A DNA stretch of 36,716 nucleotides, from NCBI GenBank assembly GCA_031285265.1, contig JAITWM010000047.1, forward strand, positions 1 through 36,716. Direction: 5' to 3'. This DNA is from Lysobacteraceae bacterium. GTDB lineage: Bacteria; Pseudomonadota; Gammaproteobacteria; Xanthomonadales; Xanthomonadaceae. Below the pieces are notes generated by a model. It searched no databases and was not told where the DNA came from. It saw only the letters and a program-made list of their open reading frames with translations. Both the position numbers and the translations under genes were made by a program. Position 1 is the stretch's first letter; each line of letters starts with the position of its first letter. Shown one piece after another: positions 18,982-27,173 of this stretch.

Positions 18982-19487
18982 AGCTGTGTTCTCATCGTCA
19001 GTTGACCAGTTTCATAGTTGCCGGTCCTTCGAGCGGCATCGCCCTCCCAATGTTGGTCTCCCCACCCAAGCCTGACCACGGCGATATTGTCGCCATCGAA
19101 CGTTACAGTGGCTGACGCCCCATCGCCCAACGCCAGAAGAACCGTGCATTGCCAACGGGCGATATTGTCATTGATACTTAAGTTTCCGACATTCTGCGCA
19201 CAGTTAGCTGGTACGGCCCCGCCAGCGAAAGTAGCGGCCTGGTAATTAGCCGCGGCAATCCGGTTGGAGCGCATTTGTTCCAACAGCTCGGCCGCCAAAT
19301 TGGTCGCCTTAGTACGCTGATTCGCGCTTTGGGTGAACCGTACGCTCATCGTCTGCAGCAGCGCAAAACTCAGAAGACCGACACCCAGTACGAGAATCGC
19401 GACCATCACCTCGATCAGGGTAAAACCCGAGCTTTTCGAGGCTGAAAAAGAATACGTGCGTCTCTGATGCATTTTAGTGTTCATCAT
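18978..19487 (-). CDS. pilV: Type IV minor pilin PilV
   Basis: A 169-residue prepilin with leader SKSSG/FTLIEVMVAILVLGVGLLSFALLQ, cleavage after Gly21 and Glu at +5. The Q-x2-S-V-R-F...ATNLAAELLEQMRSNR segment is the usual PilV continuation. Two tandem ATGs (19487 and 19484) overlap the fimT stop, so translation is coupled. The second may be the true start because AGGTGG is better spaced for it. The gene lies between fimT and pilW. Confidence 0.9.
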   Translation of the reverse strand: MMNTKMHQRRTYSFSASKSSGFTLIEVMVAILVLGVGLLSFALLQTMSVRFTQSANQRTKATNLAAELLEQMRSNRIAAANYQAATFAGGAVPANCAQNVGNLSINDNIARWQCTVLLALGDGASATVTFDGDNIAVVRLGWGDQHWEGDAARRTGNYETGQLTMRTQL

Positions 19488-19987
19488 CCACCTACTTTGA
19501 TCATTTGCCCTGATGCATTGAGCTGCATGACGCGTTGTAAAGTCGCCGCGTCGCCGCTGGTCGGTCTTATAGTGAAACCGATGACGCCATTGGTGGGCCG
19601 GCCACGCGCATCGAACCTGAGCATATTGGCATCATTTCCCGTCACATCGACACTTACACCCGATCCCTGCCGGAAATATTGCAACACCTCATCATCATCT
19701 GGGATACCGTTGTTGTTTCTGTCGACCCAGACCATCCAACCATCATTCCAACTCGCACCGCACGCCAAGCCGTTCGCGCTCGGACAAAGACGGCTGCCAT
19801 GCAATTTGCCAACACTTTCGGAACGCGCCAGAGCGACCGCCGTCACCAATGCATTGGTCGCAGTCGTCACACGGTTGTAGCGCATCACATTTTGGAAATT
19901 GGGAACCCCAAAAATGAGAATCACGGCCAATATGGCAATGACCGCCATCAACTCGACCAACGAGAACCCCGAACTGCGAGCTGGCAT
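19484..19987 (-). CDS. fimT: FimT/GspH-type minor pilin, first gene of pilin operon
   Basis: A 167-residue pseudopilin with a 7-residue leader cut at G7/F8 and Glu at +5 (GFSLVELMAVIAILAVILIFGVPNF). ATG 19987 is chosen because GGAGAGGA lies just upstream. The longer start at 20020 would put that site inside the gene. Residues 89-100 (DRNNNGIPDDDE) form an EF-hand-like calcium loop, as seen in many GspH/FimT proteins. Cys68 and Cys76 may form a disulfide. The C-terminus (LNASGQMIKVGG) lacks the GRxR motif tied to DNA binding in natural transformation. It heads the operon. Confidence 0.9.
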   Translation of the reverse strand: MPARSSGFSLVELMAVIAILAVILIFGVPNFQNVMRYNRVTTATNALVTAVALARSESVGKLHGSRLCPSANGLACGASWNDGWMVWVDRNNNGIPDDDEVLQYFRQGSGVSVDVTGNDANMLRFDARGRPTNGVIGFTIRPTSGDAATLQRVMQLNASGQMIKVGG

Positions 19988-20112
19988 ATTGTCCTCTCCA
20001 CTCGAATTTACGCATTGCAAGCATACGACCGTCTACCTGTCCGGACAAACCGATTCCGGACGAACGGTCGAGCGGGAAGGATGAGCGTATCTGACCGTTA
20101 GTATAGTAACTG

Positions 20113-20460
20113 TCAATTGTCAGGCCGCATTCTGAACACACTCCCGGTTCGGCCATCGACCGAAACCAAACGGAACCATCCCTGGAGTACCGGACGCACC
20201 CGAGCCAAAACCGCCAATTTGACGTATGACATCTCTGGCCGCTTTACCTTATCGACATTAAAGCCAATCGCGATAATGGACACACCGTACCCGTCACGGG
20301 CCGGCGGCATCACGCCAGTGTGCGGAACCGCATCACGCGCATATTGCCCACTGCAGCCCGACATGCGGCCCGCAGCGAATACCATCGACACCACCGAACC
20401 GCATCCGATGCAGATCAGTCGGCATGCAGATATATTCAACCGCCTGTACGAACCATTCAA
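20113..20460 (-). CDS. Doubtful small ORF between ppnN and fimT
   Basis: An open frame of 115 codons that begins with TTG overlapping the ppnN stop (TTGA) and ends 125 bases before the fimT start. The first half could be a lipoprotein-like leader (ICIGCGSVVSMVFAAGRMSGC). The second half (DGYGVSIIAIGFNVDKV and VLARVRPVLQGWFRLVSVDG) has ordinary amino-acid composition. I recognise no family. The overlap with ppnN favours a real coupled gene. The TTG start and lack of recognisable domains argue against it. If it is not real, 20021-20456 is simply a 436-base intergenic region holding the fimT promoter. Confidence 0.3.
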   Translation of the reverse strand: MNGSYRRLNISACRLICIGCGSVVSMVFAAGRMSGCSGQYARDAVPHTGVMPPARDGYGVSIIAIGFNVDKVKRPEMSYVKLAVLARVRPVLQGWFRLVSVDGRTGSVFRMRPDN

Positions 20461-21851
20461 GTCACGACGTGATAGCAGGGTTCGTATTCCCCGAAAAGTT
20501 TCATTCTCTTTTGAGAAACGAACGACCTCAGCAATGCATCCAATGCCTGCATGATTTCCGGATCGCCATGGATACGGAATGGCCCATTCTGTTCGATGCG
20601 ATGCCGCCCATCCTCTCTTACATTGCCCGCCACGATTCCTGAAAAAGCGCGGCGAAGATCCGAAGCAAGTGCCGACACGGGACGCTCACGATGCAGATTC
20701 AACGCCGCCATATTCTCATGTGTCGGGATGAAGGGCCGCTGGAAATCCAGCGGAATATCGATCGACCAATTAAAGATGAAAGAATCTTTTCGTGCAATTC
20801 GATATTCCCGGACCTGTTTGATGCCCGACATCATTTTTTTGGTGACCGCCACCGGATCATCAATGATGATGTCATAACGCGACGCGGCATCGTTACCCAA
20901 AACCAAACGGATGAAATGGTCAATCTGCTCGAAATACGACGCAGCCGAAGGGGGCCCCGAAAAAACCAGCGGAAATGGCAGATTGCGGTTGCTCTCGCAC
21001 AGCAGAATCCCGAGTAAATATAAAATTTCTTCGGCCGTCCCCACTCCGCCAGGAAAAACGATGATCCCATGCCCCAATCGAACGAATGCTTCCAGCCGTT
21101 TTTCAATATCCGGCATGATGACCAGATGGTTGACGATCGGATTAGGGGATTCAGCGGCAATGATTCCCGGCTCGGTGATTCCGATATAGCGACTGTTCGT
21201 TTTCCGCTGCTTGACATGCGCAATCGCGGCGCCCTTCATGGGTCCCTTCATCGCGCCAGGACCACAACCAGTGCAGATATCGAATCCACGCAATCCAAGC
21301 TCATACCCCACTTTCTTGGTATAGAGGTATTCATTGCGTACGATGGAATGTCCTCCCCAGCACACCACCATGTTCGGCTCGGCAGGCTCCAAAATCCTCG
21401 CATTGCGCATCCGCCCGAAAACTGCATTGGTGATGACTGGCGATACATTAGCGTCATCCAACGTTTCCACCGCATCGATCGTGACGGGTGCGATCGCAGA
21501 ATAAGCAATATCCCGGACTACCGCGGACAACAGCTCGGCAATCCCTTGGATGATCCGGCCATCGACGAAAGCATCGGCAGGCGCATTGAACAAATCTATC
21601 CGGATGCCTCGGTCTTGCTGCGTCACTTGAATATCGAAATCCGGATAATGATTACTTATCGCATACGGGTCGTCATTCGTGACACCACTGATCAATACCG
21701 CCAGCGCGCAACGCCGCAGAAGCTCGTGCATGCCGCCGCTCGAAGCATCGTGTAATCGCGCGATTTCGACGCGAGACAAAACATCCAGTCCCCCACTAGG
21801 GTAAATTCGTGCGCTTGGCACGGTCGACTTTGACAGCTTCGTTTCGATCAT
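20457..21851 (-). CDS. ppnN: Pyrimidine/purine nucleotide 5'-monophosphate nucleosidase PpnN
   Basis: A 464-residue match along the whole length of E. coli PpnN (YgdH, 454 residues), which cleaves nucleoside monophosphates to base plus ribose 5-phosphate and is tuned by (p)ppGpp. The N-terminal regulatory domain has AFVDGRIIQGIAELLSAVVRDI. The central LOG-type Rossmann domain has MVVCWGGHS, CTGCGPGAMKGPMKGAA and the diagnostic FPGGVGTAEEILYLLG (PGGxGTxxE). The C-terminal domain includes LRRAFSGIVAGNV. AGGGA precedes ATG 21851. In this setting it recycles bases during stress and may be linked to stringent control, as its E. coli homologue is. Confidence 0.95.
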   Translation of the reverse strand: MIETKLSKSTVPSARIYPSGGLDVLSRVEIARLHDASSGGMHELLRRCALAVLISGVTNDDPYAISNHYPDFDIQVTQQDRGIRIDLFNAPADAFVDGRIIQGIAELLSAVVRDIAYSAIAPVTIDAVETLDDANVSPVITNAVFGRMRNARILEPAEPNMVVCWGGHSIVRNEYLYTKKVGYELGLRGFDICTGCGPGAMKGPMKGAAIAHVKQRKTNSRYIGITEPGIIAAESPNPIVNHLVIMPDIEKRLEAFVRLGHGIIVFPGGVGTAEEILYLLGILLCESNRNLPFPLVFSGPPSAASYFEQIDHFIRLVLGNDAASRYDIIIDDPVAVTKKMMSGIKQVREYRIARKDSFIFNWSIDIPLDFQRPFIPTHENMAALNLHRERPVSALASDLRRAFSGIVAGNVREDGRHRIEQNGPFRIHGDPEIMQALDALLRSFVSQKRMKLFGEYEPCYHVVT

Positions 21852-22142
21852 GAGTTTTCCCTACCAACCATTCCTGACTCGGCATACTGCACAGATTCAC
21901 TACACAGATTCTATGCGACAACACTCAACGGCGCGTGACACATTAACCGTTGAAATCCAACCACATTTGCAGAATGCGGTATTCGGCATAATGGCCGATA
22001 TGGGATCGGTCCTCTCAACCCTCATACCGGTCAGTCTCCATTTCTCTATTGACCCGGCGTCATCTTTGGTCATCACAAAAAATGTTCTTCCATAATAATA
22101 GCCGCCACAAGCCAGCTCGCTAGTAACGACTATCGGACATCG

Positions 22143-22742
22143 TCACACATCACTGGGAATATGCAAGTAACTTCCCAGGCCATCCAGGACCATCTGTACG
22201 GATATGGCGACCAGCAACATTCCCATCAGCCGCTCCAACGCGGTCAGCGCACGCCCCCCGAGCAATTTGTAAAGCAAAGGCGCGGACAGCAATATCAATG
22301 AGGTCGCTCCCCAGGCCAATAGCAACGCCAAGCTCCAATCGGTTAGCCGCTCAGGCTCACTGCTCCCCATTAGCATCAGCGCCGCCATGCAGGAGGGGCC
22401 CGCCACCAATGGAATGGCCAACGGGACGATGAACGGTTCTCCATCGGGAATTTCCCCCATCAATCCTTCCGGGCGCGGAAAAATCATCCGTATTCCTATC
22501 AGAAACAATACGATACCGCCAGCAATCGATACCGACTCCTGACGCAAGTGCATCAATTCCAGAGCGTATCTTCCACCCCACAAGAACAACAACAACACGA
22601 CCAAGGCGATCAGCAACTCACGCACCAATACCACAATCTGCCGGCGACGCGGCAATGGTTTGAGAACGCTCAGGAATACCGGAATATTGCCGAGAGGGTC
22701 CAAGATCAAAAACAGCAGCACCGCTGCTGAAAGGACGCTCAT
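22143..22742 (-). CDS. MarC/YhgN family inner-membrane protein (UPF0056)
   Basis: A 199-residue polytopic protein with about six hydrophobic helices, including LLFLILDPLGNIPVFLSVL (the family's DPxGNxP signature), SIAGGIVLFLIGIRMI and FIVPLAIPLVAGPSCMAALML. The MarC/YhgN family has no settled function, and a link to antibiotic resistance is no longer supported. I chose ATG 22742, which overlaps the stop of the SDR gene by 4 bases, over an in-frame start 63 bases upstream inside that gene. It is the third gene of the grxD-SDR-marC run. Confidence 0.85.
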   Translation of the reverse strand: MSVLSAAVLLFLILDPLGNIPVFLSVLKPLPRRRQIVVLVRELLIALVVLLLFLWGGRYALELMHLRQESVSIAGGIVLFLIGIRMIFPRPEGLMGEIPDGEPFIVPLAIPLVAGPSCMAALMLMGSSEPERLTDWSLALLLAWGATSLILLSAPLLYKLLGGRALTALERLMGMLLVAISVQMVLDGLGSYLHIPSDV

Positions 22743-23488
22743 GCCGACGGCGTCCAGATCCGCCCGCGGTGCGCCGCCCCCGCAGCGGATAACAGCGTTA
22801 CGCATGCGTCTGCATACATGGCAGGATCGCGCACACTATTGTCGGGTTCTTCCGCATATGCGCGTTCCCGCAGCATCGTCTGCATCGGTCCGGGCTGCAA
22901 GCCGGCCACCCGAACCGAGCCATTGGCCAGCTCAGCATGCAACATACTGACCAACGCACCGAGAGCATGCTGGGTCACGCCATACCCTCCCCAATAGGCC
23001 TGCCTTACGCGTTCCAGATCGTCGATAACGAACACCAGAGCAGCATCATCACGCTGCTTCAACAGCGGCAGACACGCTTGCGACAACCAGCAAGGCGCCG
23101 TCAGATTGACATGGATCGCTTTCGCGAACGTCAGCGGATCGGTATATTCCAACGGCGTCAGCGCTCGAAATTCGGCAGCGCAATGCAATATGCCGTCAAG
23201 CCTGCCCAGCTCACTTTGCAACCGCTCGGCCAACTCGGCGTAATCATCCGGCGTGGCGCCCTCCATATCCAATGGATAGAGCAGCGGCTCCGGCCCCATT
23301 TGCGCGACTGCATCGTAAACACGATTGAGTTTCGGAAGCTTTCTGCCCAATAGCACCACGGTCGCGCCCGCACGCGCACAAGCTTGCGCGGCAGCGCTTC
23401 CCAGGCCACCGCCTGCGCCGGTGATCAAAACGACTCTCCCGGACAGCGACTCAGTCACAGCGACAACAGGAAGCGGGACCAATGTCAT
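22739..23488 (-). CDS. YciK-like short-chain dehydrogenase with altered catalytic residues
   Basis: A 249-residue SDR most like YciK. The NAD(P)-binding site is intact (VVLITGAGGGLGSAAAQACA, Gly-rich TGxxxGxG) and so is the NxxAP-like HVNLTAPCWL. The catalytic tetrad is not. The usual Ser is replaced by Asp (VIDDL, residues 154-158). The Tyr remains at 169, but the Lys of YxxxK is Gln173 (YGVTQ). It may bind nucleotide without classical dehydrogenase activity, or use a changed mechanism. It overlaps the grxD stop and the marC start by 4 bases each, so the three proteins are likely made together. Substrate unknown. Confidence 0.88.
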   Translation of the reverse strand: MTLVPLPVVAVTESLSGRVVLITGAGGGLGSAAAQACARAGATVVLLGRKLPKLNRVYDAVAQMGPEPLLYPLDMEGATPDDYAELAERLQSELGRLDGILHCAAEFRALTPLEYTDPLTFAKAIHVNLTAPCWLSQACLPLLKQRDDAALVFVIDDLERVRQAYWGGYGVTQHALGALVSMLHAELANGSVRVAGLQPGPMQTMLRERAYAEEPDNSVRDPAMYADACVTLLSAAGAAHRGRIWTPSA

Positions 23489-23805
23489 TGTGCGACTGCC
23501 TCCATCACGATTCTTCCCAACTCTCCAGATTCCAACAATTCAAGCACGATGTCGCAGCCACCGATCAATTCGCCATGGATGAAAAGTTGCGGGAAAGTGG
23601 GCCAATTGGAGAAACGCGGAAGATTGGCGCGTATCTCGGGATCTTCCAACACATTGACTATGTGCAAATTCTGGGCACCGGCCGCCAGCAGTGCTTGTAC
23701 CGCACGGCTCGAATAGCTGCACATCGGGTATTGCGCAGTCCCTTTCATAAACAATACGAGAGGATGACTCTCCACTTCGGATTGGATACGTTCCATCACT
23801 GACAT
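23485..23805 (-). CDS. grxD: Monothiol glutaredoxin, GrxD type, with CSYS active site
   Basis: A 106-residue protein matching Grx4/GrxD, which normally carries [2Fe-2S] clusters with glutathione. The KGT loop, the cis-proline WPTFPQLF and GGCDIV are all present. The active site, however, reads MCSYSS (Cys29-Ser-Tyr-Ser) where the class has CGFS. A strong GGAGGA precedes ATG 23805. It is the first gene of a three-gene coupled run with an SDR and a MarC-family protein, and is divergent from sodB. CSYS occurs in some class I glutaredoxins of plants, so redox behaviour rather than cluster transfer is possible. Confidence 0.92.
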   Translation of the reverse strand: MSVMERIQSEVESHPLVLFMKGTAQYPMCSYSSRAVQALLAAGAQNLHIVNVLEDPEIRANLPRFSNWPTFPQLFIHGELIGGCDIVLELLESGELGRIVMEAVAQ

Positions 23806-23833
23806 GTTCTATTCCTCCAGAATCAAAAAGACA

Positions 23834-23851
23834 CTACCTCACCTCAGGTAG
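23834..23851. promoter_or_regulatory. Candidate operator between grxD and sodB
   Basis: Inverted repeat CTACCT-N6-AGGTAG in the 123-base gap between two divergent, stress-related genes. It is well placed for a shared regulator. I cannot assign it to a known factor, and a 6-base arm is weak evidence. Confidence 0.25.
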
Positions 23852-23928
23852 ACTGTCGGCAAGCTTACAATTGTATGCGTGATGGACACGACCGATGTCC
23901 CCTGTTAAAAAACTAGCTGAGGAAAACC

Positions 23929-24507
23929 ATGGCTATCGAACTCCCCCCTCTTCCCTATGATCGCACCGCACTGGAGCCGCATATTTCGGCCGAGACACTG
24001 GAATACCATTATGGCAAGCATCACAAAACCTATGTGGACAATCTGAACAAACAGATCGAAGGCACCGAATTTGCCGCTCTGCCGCTGGTAGAGATCGTGC
24101 GTAAAGCACAAGGCGGAATGTTCAACAACGCGGCACAAGTCTGGAATCACACGTTCTATTGGAATTGCCTCAAACCCCAAGGCGGCGGCGAGCCCACCGG
24201 TAAACTGGCCGAAGCGATCGATAAATCCTTCGGGAATTTCGCTACGTTCAAAGAAGAGTTCACCAAGCTGGCAATCGCCACTTTCGGCTCCGGATGGGCT
24301 TGGCTGGTGCAGCGTCCGGACGGTTCGGTCGCATTGGTCAGCACTTCCAACGCCGCCACGCCGATCACCGGCGACGACACGCCGCTGATGACCTGCGATG
24401 TGTGGGAACATGCGTATTACATCGATTACCGCAATGCTCGCGCCAAATATTTGGATGCTTTTTGGAACCTCGCCAACTGGGAATTCGCAGCTTCCAACCT
24501 CAAATAA
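23929..24507 (+). CDS. sodB: Iron superoxide dismutase SodB
   Basis: A 192-residue Fe/Mn-family superoxide dismutase. The metal ligands fit the family: His27 (EYHYGKHH), the His of VWNHTFYWN, then Asp and His of [14 protein letters not shown]. The short length, and the [14 protein letters not shown] and FGSGWAWL segments, favour the iron form. ATG 23929 is preceded by a strong GAGGA. It detoxifies cytoplasmic superoxide. A GC-rich hairpin follows at 24535. It is probably monocistronic and divergent from grxD. Confidence 0.96.
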   Translation: MAIELPPLPYDRTALEPHISAETLEYHYGKHHKTYVDNLNKQIEGTEFAALPLVEIVRKAQGGMFNNAAQVWNHTFYWNCLKPQGGGEPTGKLAEAIDKSFGNFATFKEEFTKLAIATFGSGWAWLVQRPDGSVALVSTSNAATPITGDDTPLMTCDVWEHAYYIDYRNARAKYLDAFWNLANWEFAASNLK

Positions 24508-24534
24508 CCGCTGGACGGAAAGCGCTCCCAGGCA

Positions 24535-24565
24535 ACGGCCGGTGTCTCGACACTGGCCGTCTTCA
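24535..24565. terminator. Bidirectional hairpin between sodB and purK
   Basis: An 11-base stem (24535-24545 with 24550-24560, one G-T wobble) closed by the 4-base loop ctcg, placed between two converging genes. The downstream U tract is weak on both strands (CTTCAT on plus), so termination is likely but not certain. Confidence 0.6.
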
Positions 24566-24575
24566 TATCCGTCCT

Positions 24576-25763
24576 TCAGCTCGCGAATAATCCATCCTCC
24601 GGCTGTCGGACGATAGTAAAAGCGTGGCTCAAACTTTCAATGACCGGCGCGACCTGGGCATGCCGGGCCAACGCTTCGCCTATTCTTAGCAACGCCGCAG
24701 CCAGCTCGTCACGAGAATCCGTGCGCAGCGTGGCGTGCCCGACTTTGCGGCCTGCGCGTGCTTGTTTCCCGTAATCGTGCCAATGCCCGCCTGCCTCCCG
24801 CAATACGGGTTGCGGATCTGGCATCGTGCCAATCCAATTGAGCATGCAAACATGCCCTCGTGCCCGGGTAGATCCCAACGGCAACCCCAATATCGCGCGC
24901 AAATGGTTCTGGAACTGCGAAGTCTCCGCGCCCTCAATCGTCCAATGCCCCGAATTATGTACCCGTGGCGCCATTTCGTTGGCCAATATCCTCCCTTCGC
25001 ACTCGAACATCTCCAATGCAAACACACCCACATAATCAAGATGTTCGGCCAAGCGTTGCGCATAGGTAAACGCGGCCTGCTCCATATCCACAGCGACATC
25101 GGCCGGCGCCAGACTGGCCGACAGTACGCCATCCACATGCCAGTTTTCCGTCAGCGGCCAACTTCGAAACTCTCCGTCGCGCGCTCGTACGGCAACGACG
25201 CTGATCTCCCGCAGGAAAGGAACGAAAGCTTCCAAGATCAAGCCTACGGCGGCAGCCTGCTCTCCCAGGGCTTTCCAGGCAAGATCCACATCTTCCGCGC
25301 TCCTGATACGAAACTGCCCCTTGCCGTCATAACCAAGCCGGCGTGTTTTCAAAATACAAGGAACCCCGACTGCGATGATCGCTGCTTCCAATTCCTCCCG
25401 CGTGGACACTTCGGCAAAATCCGGCACGGGAATACCCAGTTCGCGAAACAGCGTTTTTTCCGTCAGCCGATCCTGGGCGACTGCCAATGCTCTCGGATTC
25501 GGATACACGGCGATCTTTGCCGCCAACCATTCGGCACTGTCCGCCGGAACGTTCTCGAAATCGAACGTCGTCATATCGACGCCATTCGCGAATTCCTGCA
25601 AAACCCGCTCGTCGCGATAATCGCCCACCAGCAACGGCGCCAATTGTCCTGCACAGGCGTCGGCAACCGTATCCATGACCGAAAAACGCAGACCTAACGG
25701 CGCACCTGCCAATACCAGCATGCGCGCCAATTGTCCGCCGCCAAGAATACCGATGGCGCTCAT
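24576..25763 (-). CDS. purK: N5-carboxyaminoimidazole ribonucleotide synthase PurK
   Basis: A 395-residue ATP-grasp enzyme that makes N5-CAIR from AIR, bicarbonate and ATP in de novo purine synthesis. The N-terminus is [13 protein letters not shown]. The ATP-grasp core includes [56 protein letters not shown] and [16 protein letters not shown]. The start overlaps the purE stop by 4 bases, so its product can be handed straight to PurE. The length is slightly above that of E. coli PurK (355). Confidence 0.96.
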   Translation of the reverse strand: MSAIGILGGGQLARMLVLAGAPLGLRFSVMDTVADACAGQLAPLLVGDYRDERVLQEFANGVDMTTFDFENVPADSAEWLAAKIAVYPNPRALAVAQDRLTEKTLFRELGIPVPDFAEVSTREELEAAIIAVGVPCILKTRRLGYDGKGQFRIRSAEDVDLAWKALGEQAAAVGLILEAFVPFLREISVVAVRARDGEFRSWPLTENWHVDGVLSASLAPADVAVDMEQAAFTYAQRLAEHLDYVGVFALEMFECEGRILANEMAPRVHNSGHWTIEGAETSQFQNHLRAILGLPLGSTRARGHVCMLNWIGTMPDPQPVLREAGGHWHDYGKQARAGRKVGHATLRTDSRDELAAALLRIGEALARHAQVAPVIESLSHAFTIVRQPEDGLFAS

Positions 25764-26272
25764 CGCCGTGGATCGTCATTGGTGACGACATCCAATGTCT
25801 GCTGCCGCCGGAATTGCGCCAATGCCGCCGCAATCGCAGGATGATCATGCGCAAGCATGGCCGCTGCGAACAATGCCGCGTTGGCCGCGCCGGCATTGCC
25901 GATAGCGAAAGTGGCCACAGGAATGCCGGACGGCATCTGCACGATCGACAGCAACGAATCCAGACCATTGAGCGCCCTGGACTGTACTGGAACCCCCAGG
26001 ACCGGAACCGTGGTCTTCGCCGCCAACATACCCGGCAGGTGCGCCGCACCGCCAGCACCGGCAATGATCGAGCGCAAACCACGATCAGCCGCGGTCGCGG
26101 CATACTCGAACAGCACATCCGGCGTCCTATGCGCTGAAACGACCCGGACTTCATGCGGGACATTCAATTCATCCAGCTTCTGCGCCGCATTCTGCATGGT
26201 TTCCCAGTCGGACCGGGATCCCATTACGATACCGACAAGTGGTTTTTCCGCCGTATTGGACATGACAGACAT
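25760..26272 (-). CDS. purE: N5-CAIR mutase PurE
   Basis: A 170-residue class I PurE that converts N5-CAIR to CAIR, the step after PurK. Family motifs are clear: [13 protein letters not shown] (phosphate-binding serines), VSAHRTPD (catalytic His), [12 protein letters not shown] and GVPVQS. The first Met (26272) and a Met three codons on (26263) are equally possible starts, and neither has a strong ribosome-binding site. It is divergent from the Trm112-like gene, with 63 bases between them. Confidence 0.95.
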   Translation of the reverse strand: MSVMSNTAEKPLVGIVMGSRSDWETMQNAAQKLDELNVPHEVRVVSAHRTPDVLFEYAATAADRGLRSIIAGAGGAAHLPGMLAAKTTVPVLGVPVQSRALNGLDSLLSIVQMPSGIPVATFAIGNAGAANAALFAAAMLAHDHPAIAAALAQFRRQQTLDVVTNDDPRR

Positions 26273-26335
26273 AGCCGTTATAGGTTGCGAGGTCGTATTC
26301 TAGCCATCTTTGCTACGCATCACGACGGATATCCG

Positions 26336-26605
26336 ATGGACAACAAGCTACTGGAGCTATTGCGCTCGCCCGACACGCACCAGCCTCTGCGGCCATTGAA
26401 CCCGCAGGAGTTGGGCGTACTCAACCAAGCCATCAGCGCCGGAGCCATCGTTCGCAAAGACGGCTCCCCCCAGCGACATGAACTGCGTGAAGCACTGATC
26501 ACCGATGACCGCATGCACATCTATCGAATCGAGGACGGCATCCCGGTTCTGCTGGTCGAAGAAGCAATCGCTACCGAGCAAATCGGCAGTTTGTCATCAG
26601 AGTAG
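26336..26605 (+). CDS. Trm112-like protein without zinc cysteines
   Basis: An 89-residue protein. It begins MDNKLLELLRSPDTHQPL and ends with YRIEDGIPVLLVEEAI, both aligning with bacterial Trm112/UPF0434 proteins, which start with ...LLEILVCPxCKGPL and end with ...IRDGIPVML. The CPxC pair is replaced by SPDT, and there is no cysteine in the whole protein. A roughly 30-residue charged insert separates the two ends. The start at 26336 is chosen from this family N-terminus, not the longer frame from 26153. In eukaryotes Trm112 activates methyltransferases. The role here is unknown. Confidence 0.72.
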   Translation: MDNKLLELLRSPDTHQPLRPLNPQELGVLNQAISAGAIVRKDGSPQRHELREALITDDRMHIYRIEDGIPVLLVEEAIATEQIGSLSSE

Positions 26606-26728
26606 GCACAACCGGATGACCGGGCCTGACGCACCTCCGGCAGCATCGGCTACCCTTCCGGTCAAAAGCACGGTTTGCATTGTCATCGGACCGGACGCAT
26701 TCTGCTTGCATTGCGTTATTTGCGGACC

Positions 26729-27076
26729 ATGTCCATGCCCAGTCTGATCCTCGTAATGATCGCCGGCGCCGCCGCTTTCGCATTCTGGAATGCATCGCGC
26801 GCTGCCGTCGAACGAGCGGAAGTTCTCGGGAAAAATGCCTGCCTAGCAGCCAAAGTACAGTGGCTGGATTACAGCGTTCAGGCATCCAAGCTACGTCTTT
26901 ATCGCAAGAAGAACGGCTGGCTGGGCATAGAACGTGTCTTCCGCTTTGAATACTCATACGATGGAATCGATCGTCATCGCGGCTATCTGACGCTACGCGG
27001 CGATCACTTGGTATCTTTCAACGGACCAGTCGACATGCTATCGGCGATACCGGGAGCGTCACCTGACACAGATTGA
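26729..27076 (+). CDS. DUF3301 family single-pass membrane protein
   Basis: A 115-residue protein with an N-terminal transmembrane helix (SLILVMIAGAAAFAFW), a conserved AVERAEVLGKNACLAAKVQWLDYSV stretch, KLRLYRKKNGWLGIERVFRFEYS and a closing RGYLTLRGDHLVSFN, all typical of DUF3301. Function unknown. I chose ATG 26729 over the TTG at 26675 because the helix then begins two residues in. ATG 26735 is also possible. It probably shares a transcript with the Trm112-like gene 123 bases upstream, and converges on sspB. Confidence 0.78.
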   Translation: MSMPSLILVMIAGAAAFAFWNASRAAVERAEVLGKNACLAAKVQWLDYSVQASKLRLYRKKNGWLGIERVFRFEYSYDGIDRHRGYLTLRGDHLVSFNGPVDMLSAIPGASPDTD

Positions 27077-27173
27077 ACTCTCCCGCCTTATCTGGTTCCA
27101 GCATCCGGATTGCATCTTCCCTCGATTAAAGACCGGCACAAGAGACAACAAGGCAAGATCTCTGAAGCAACTC

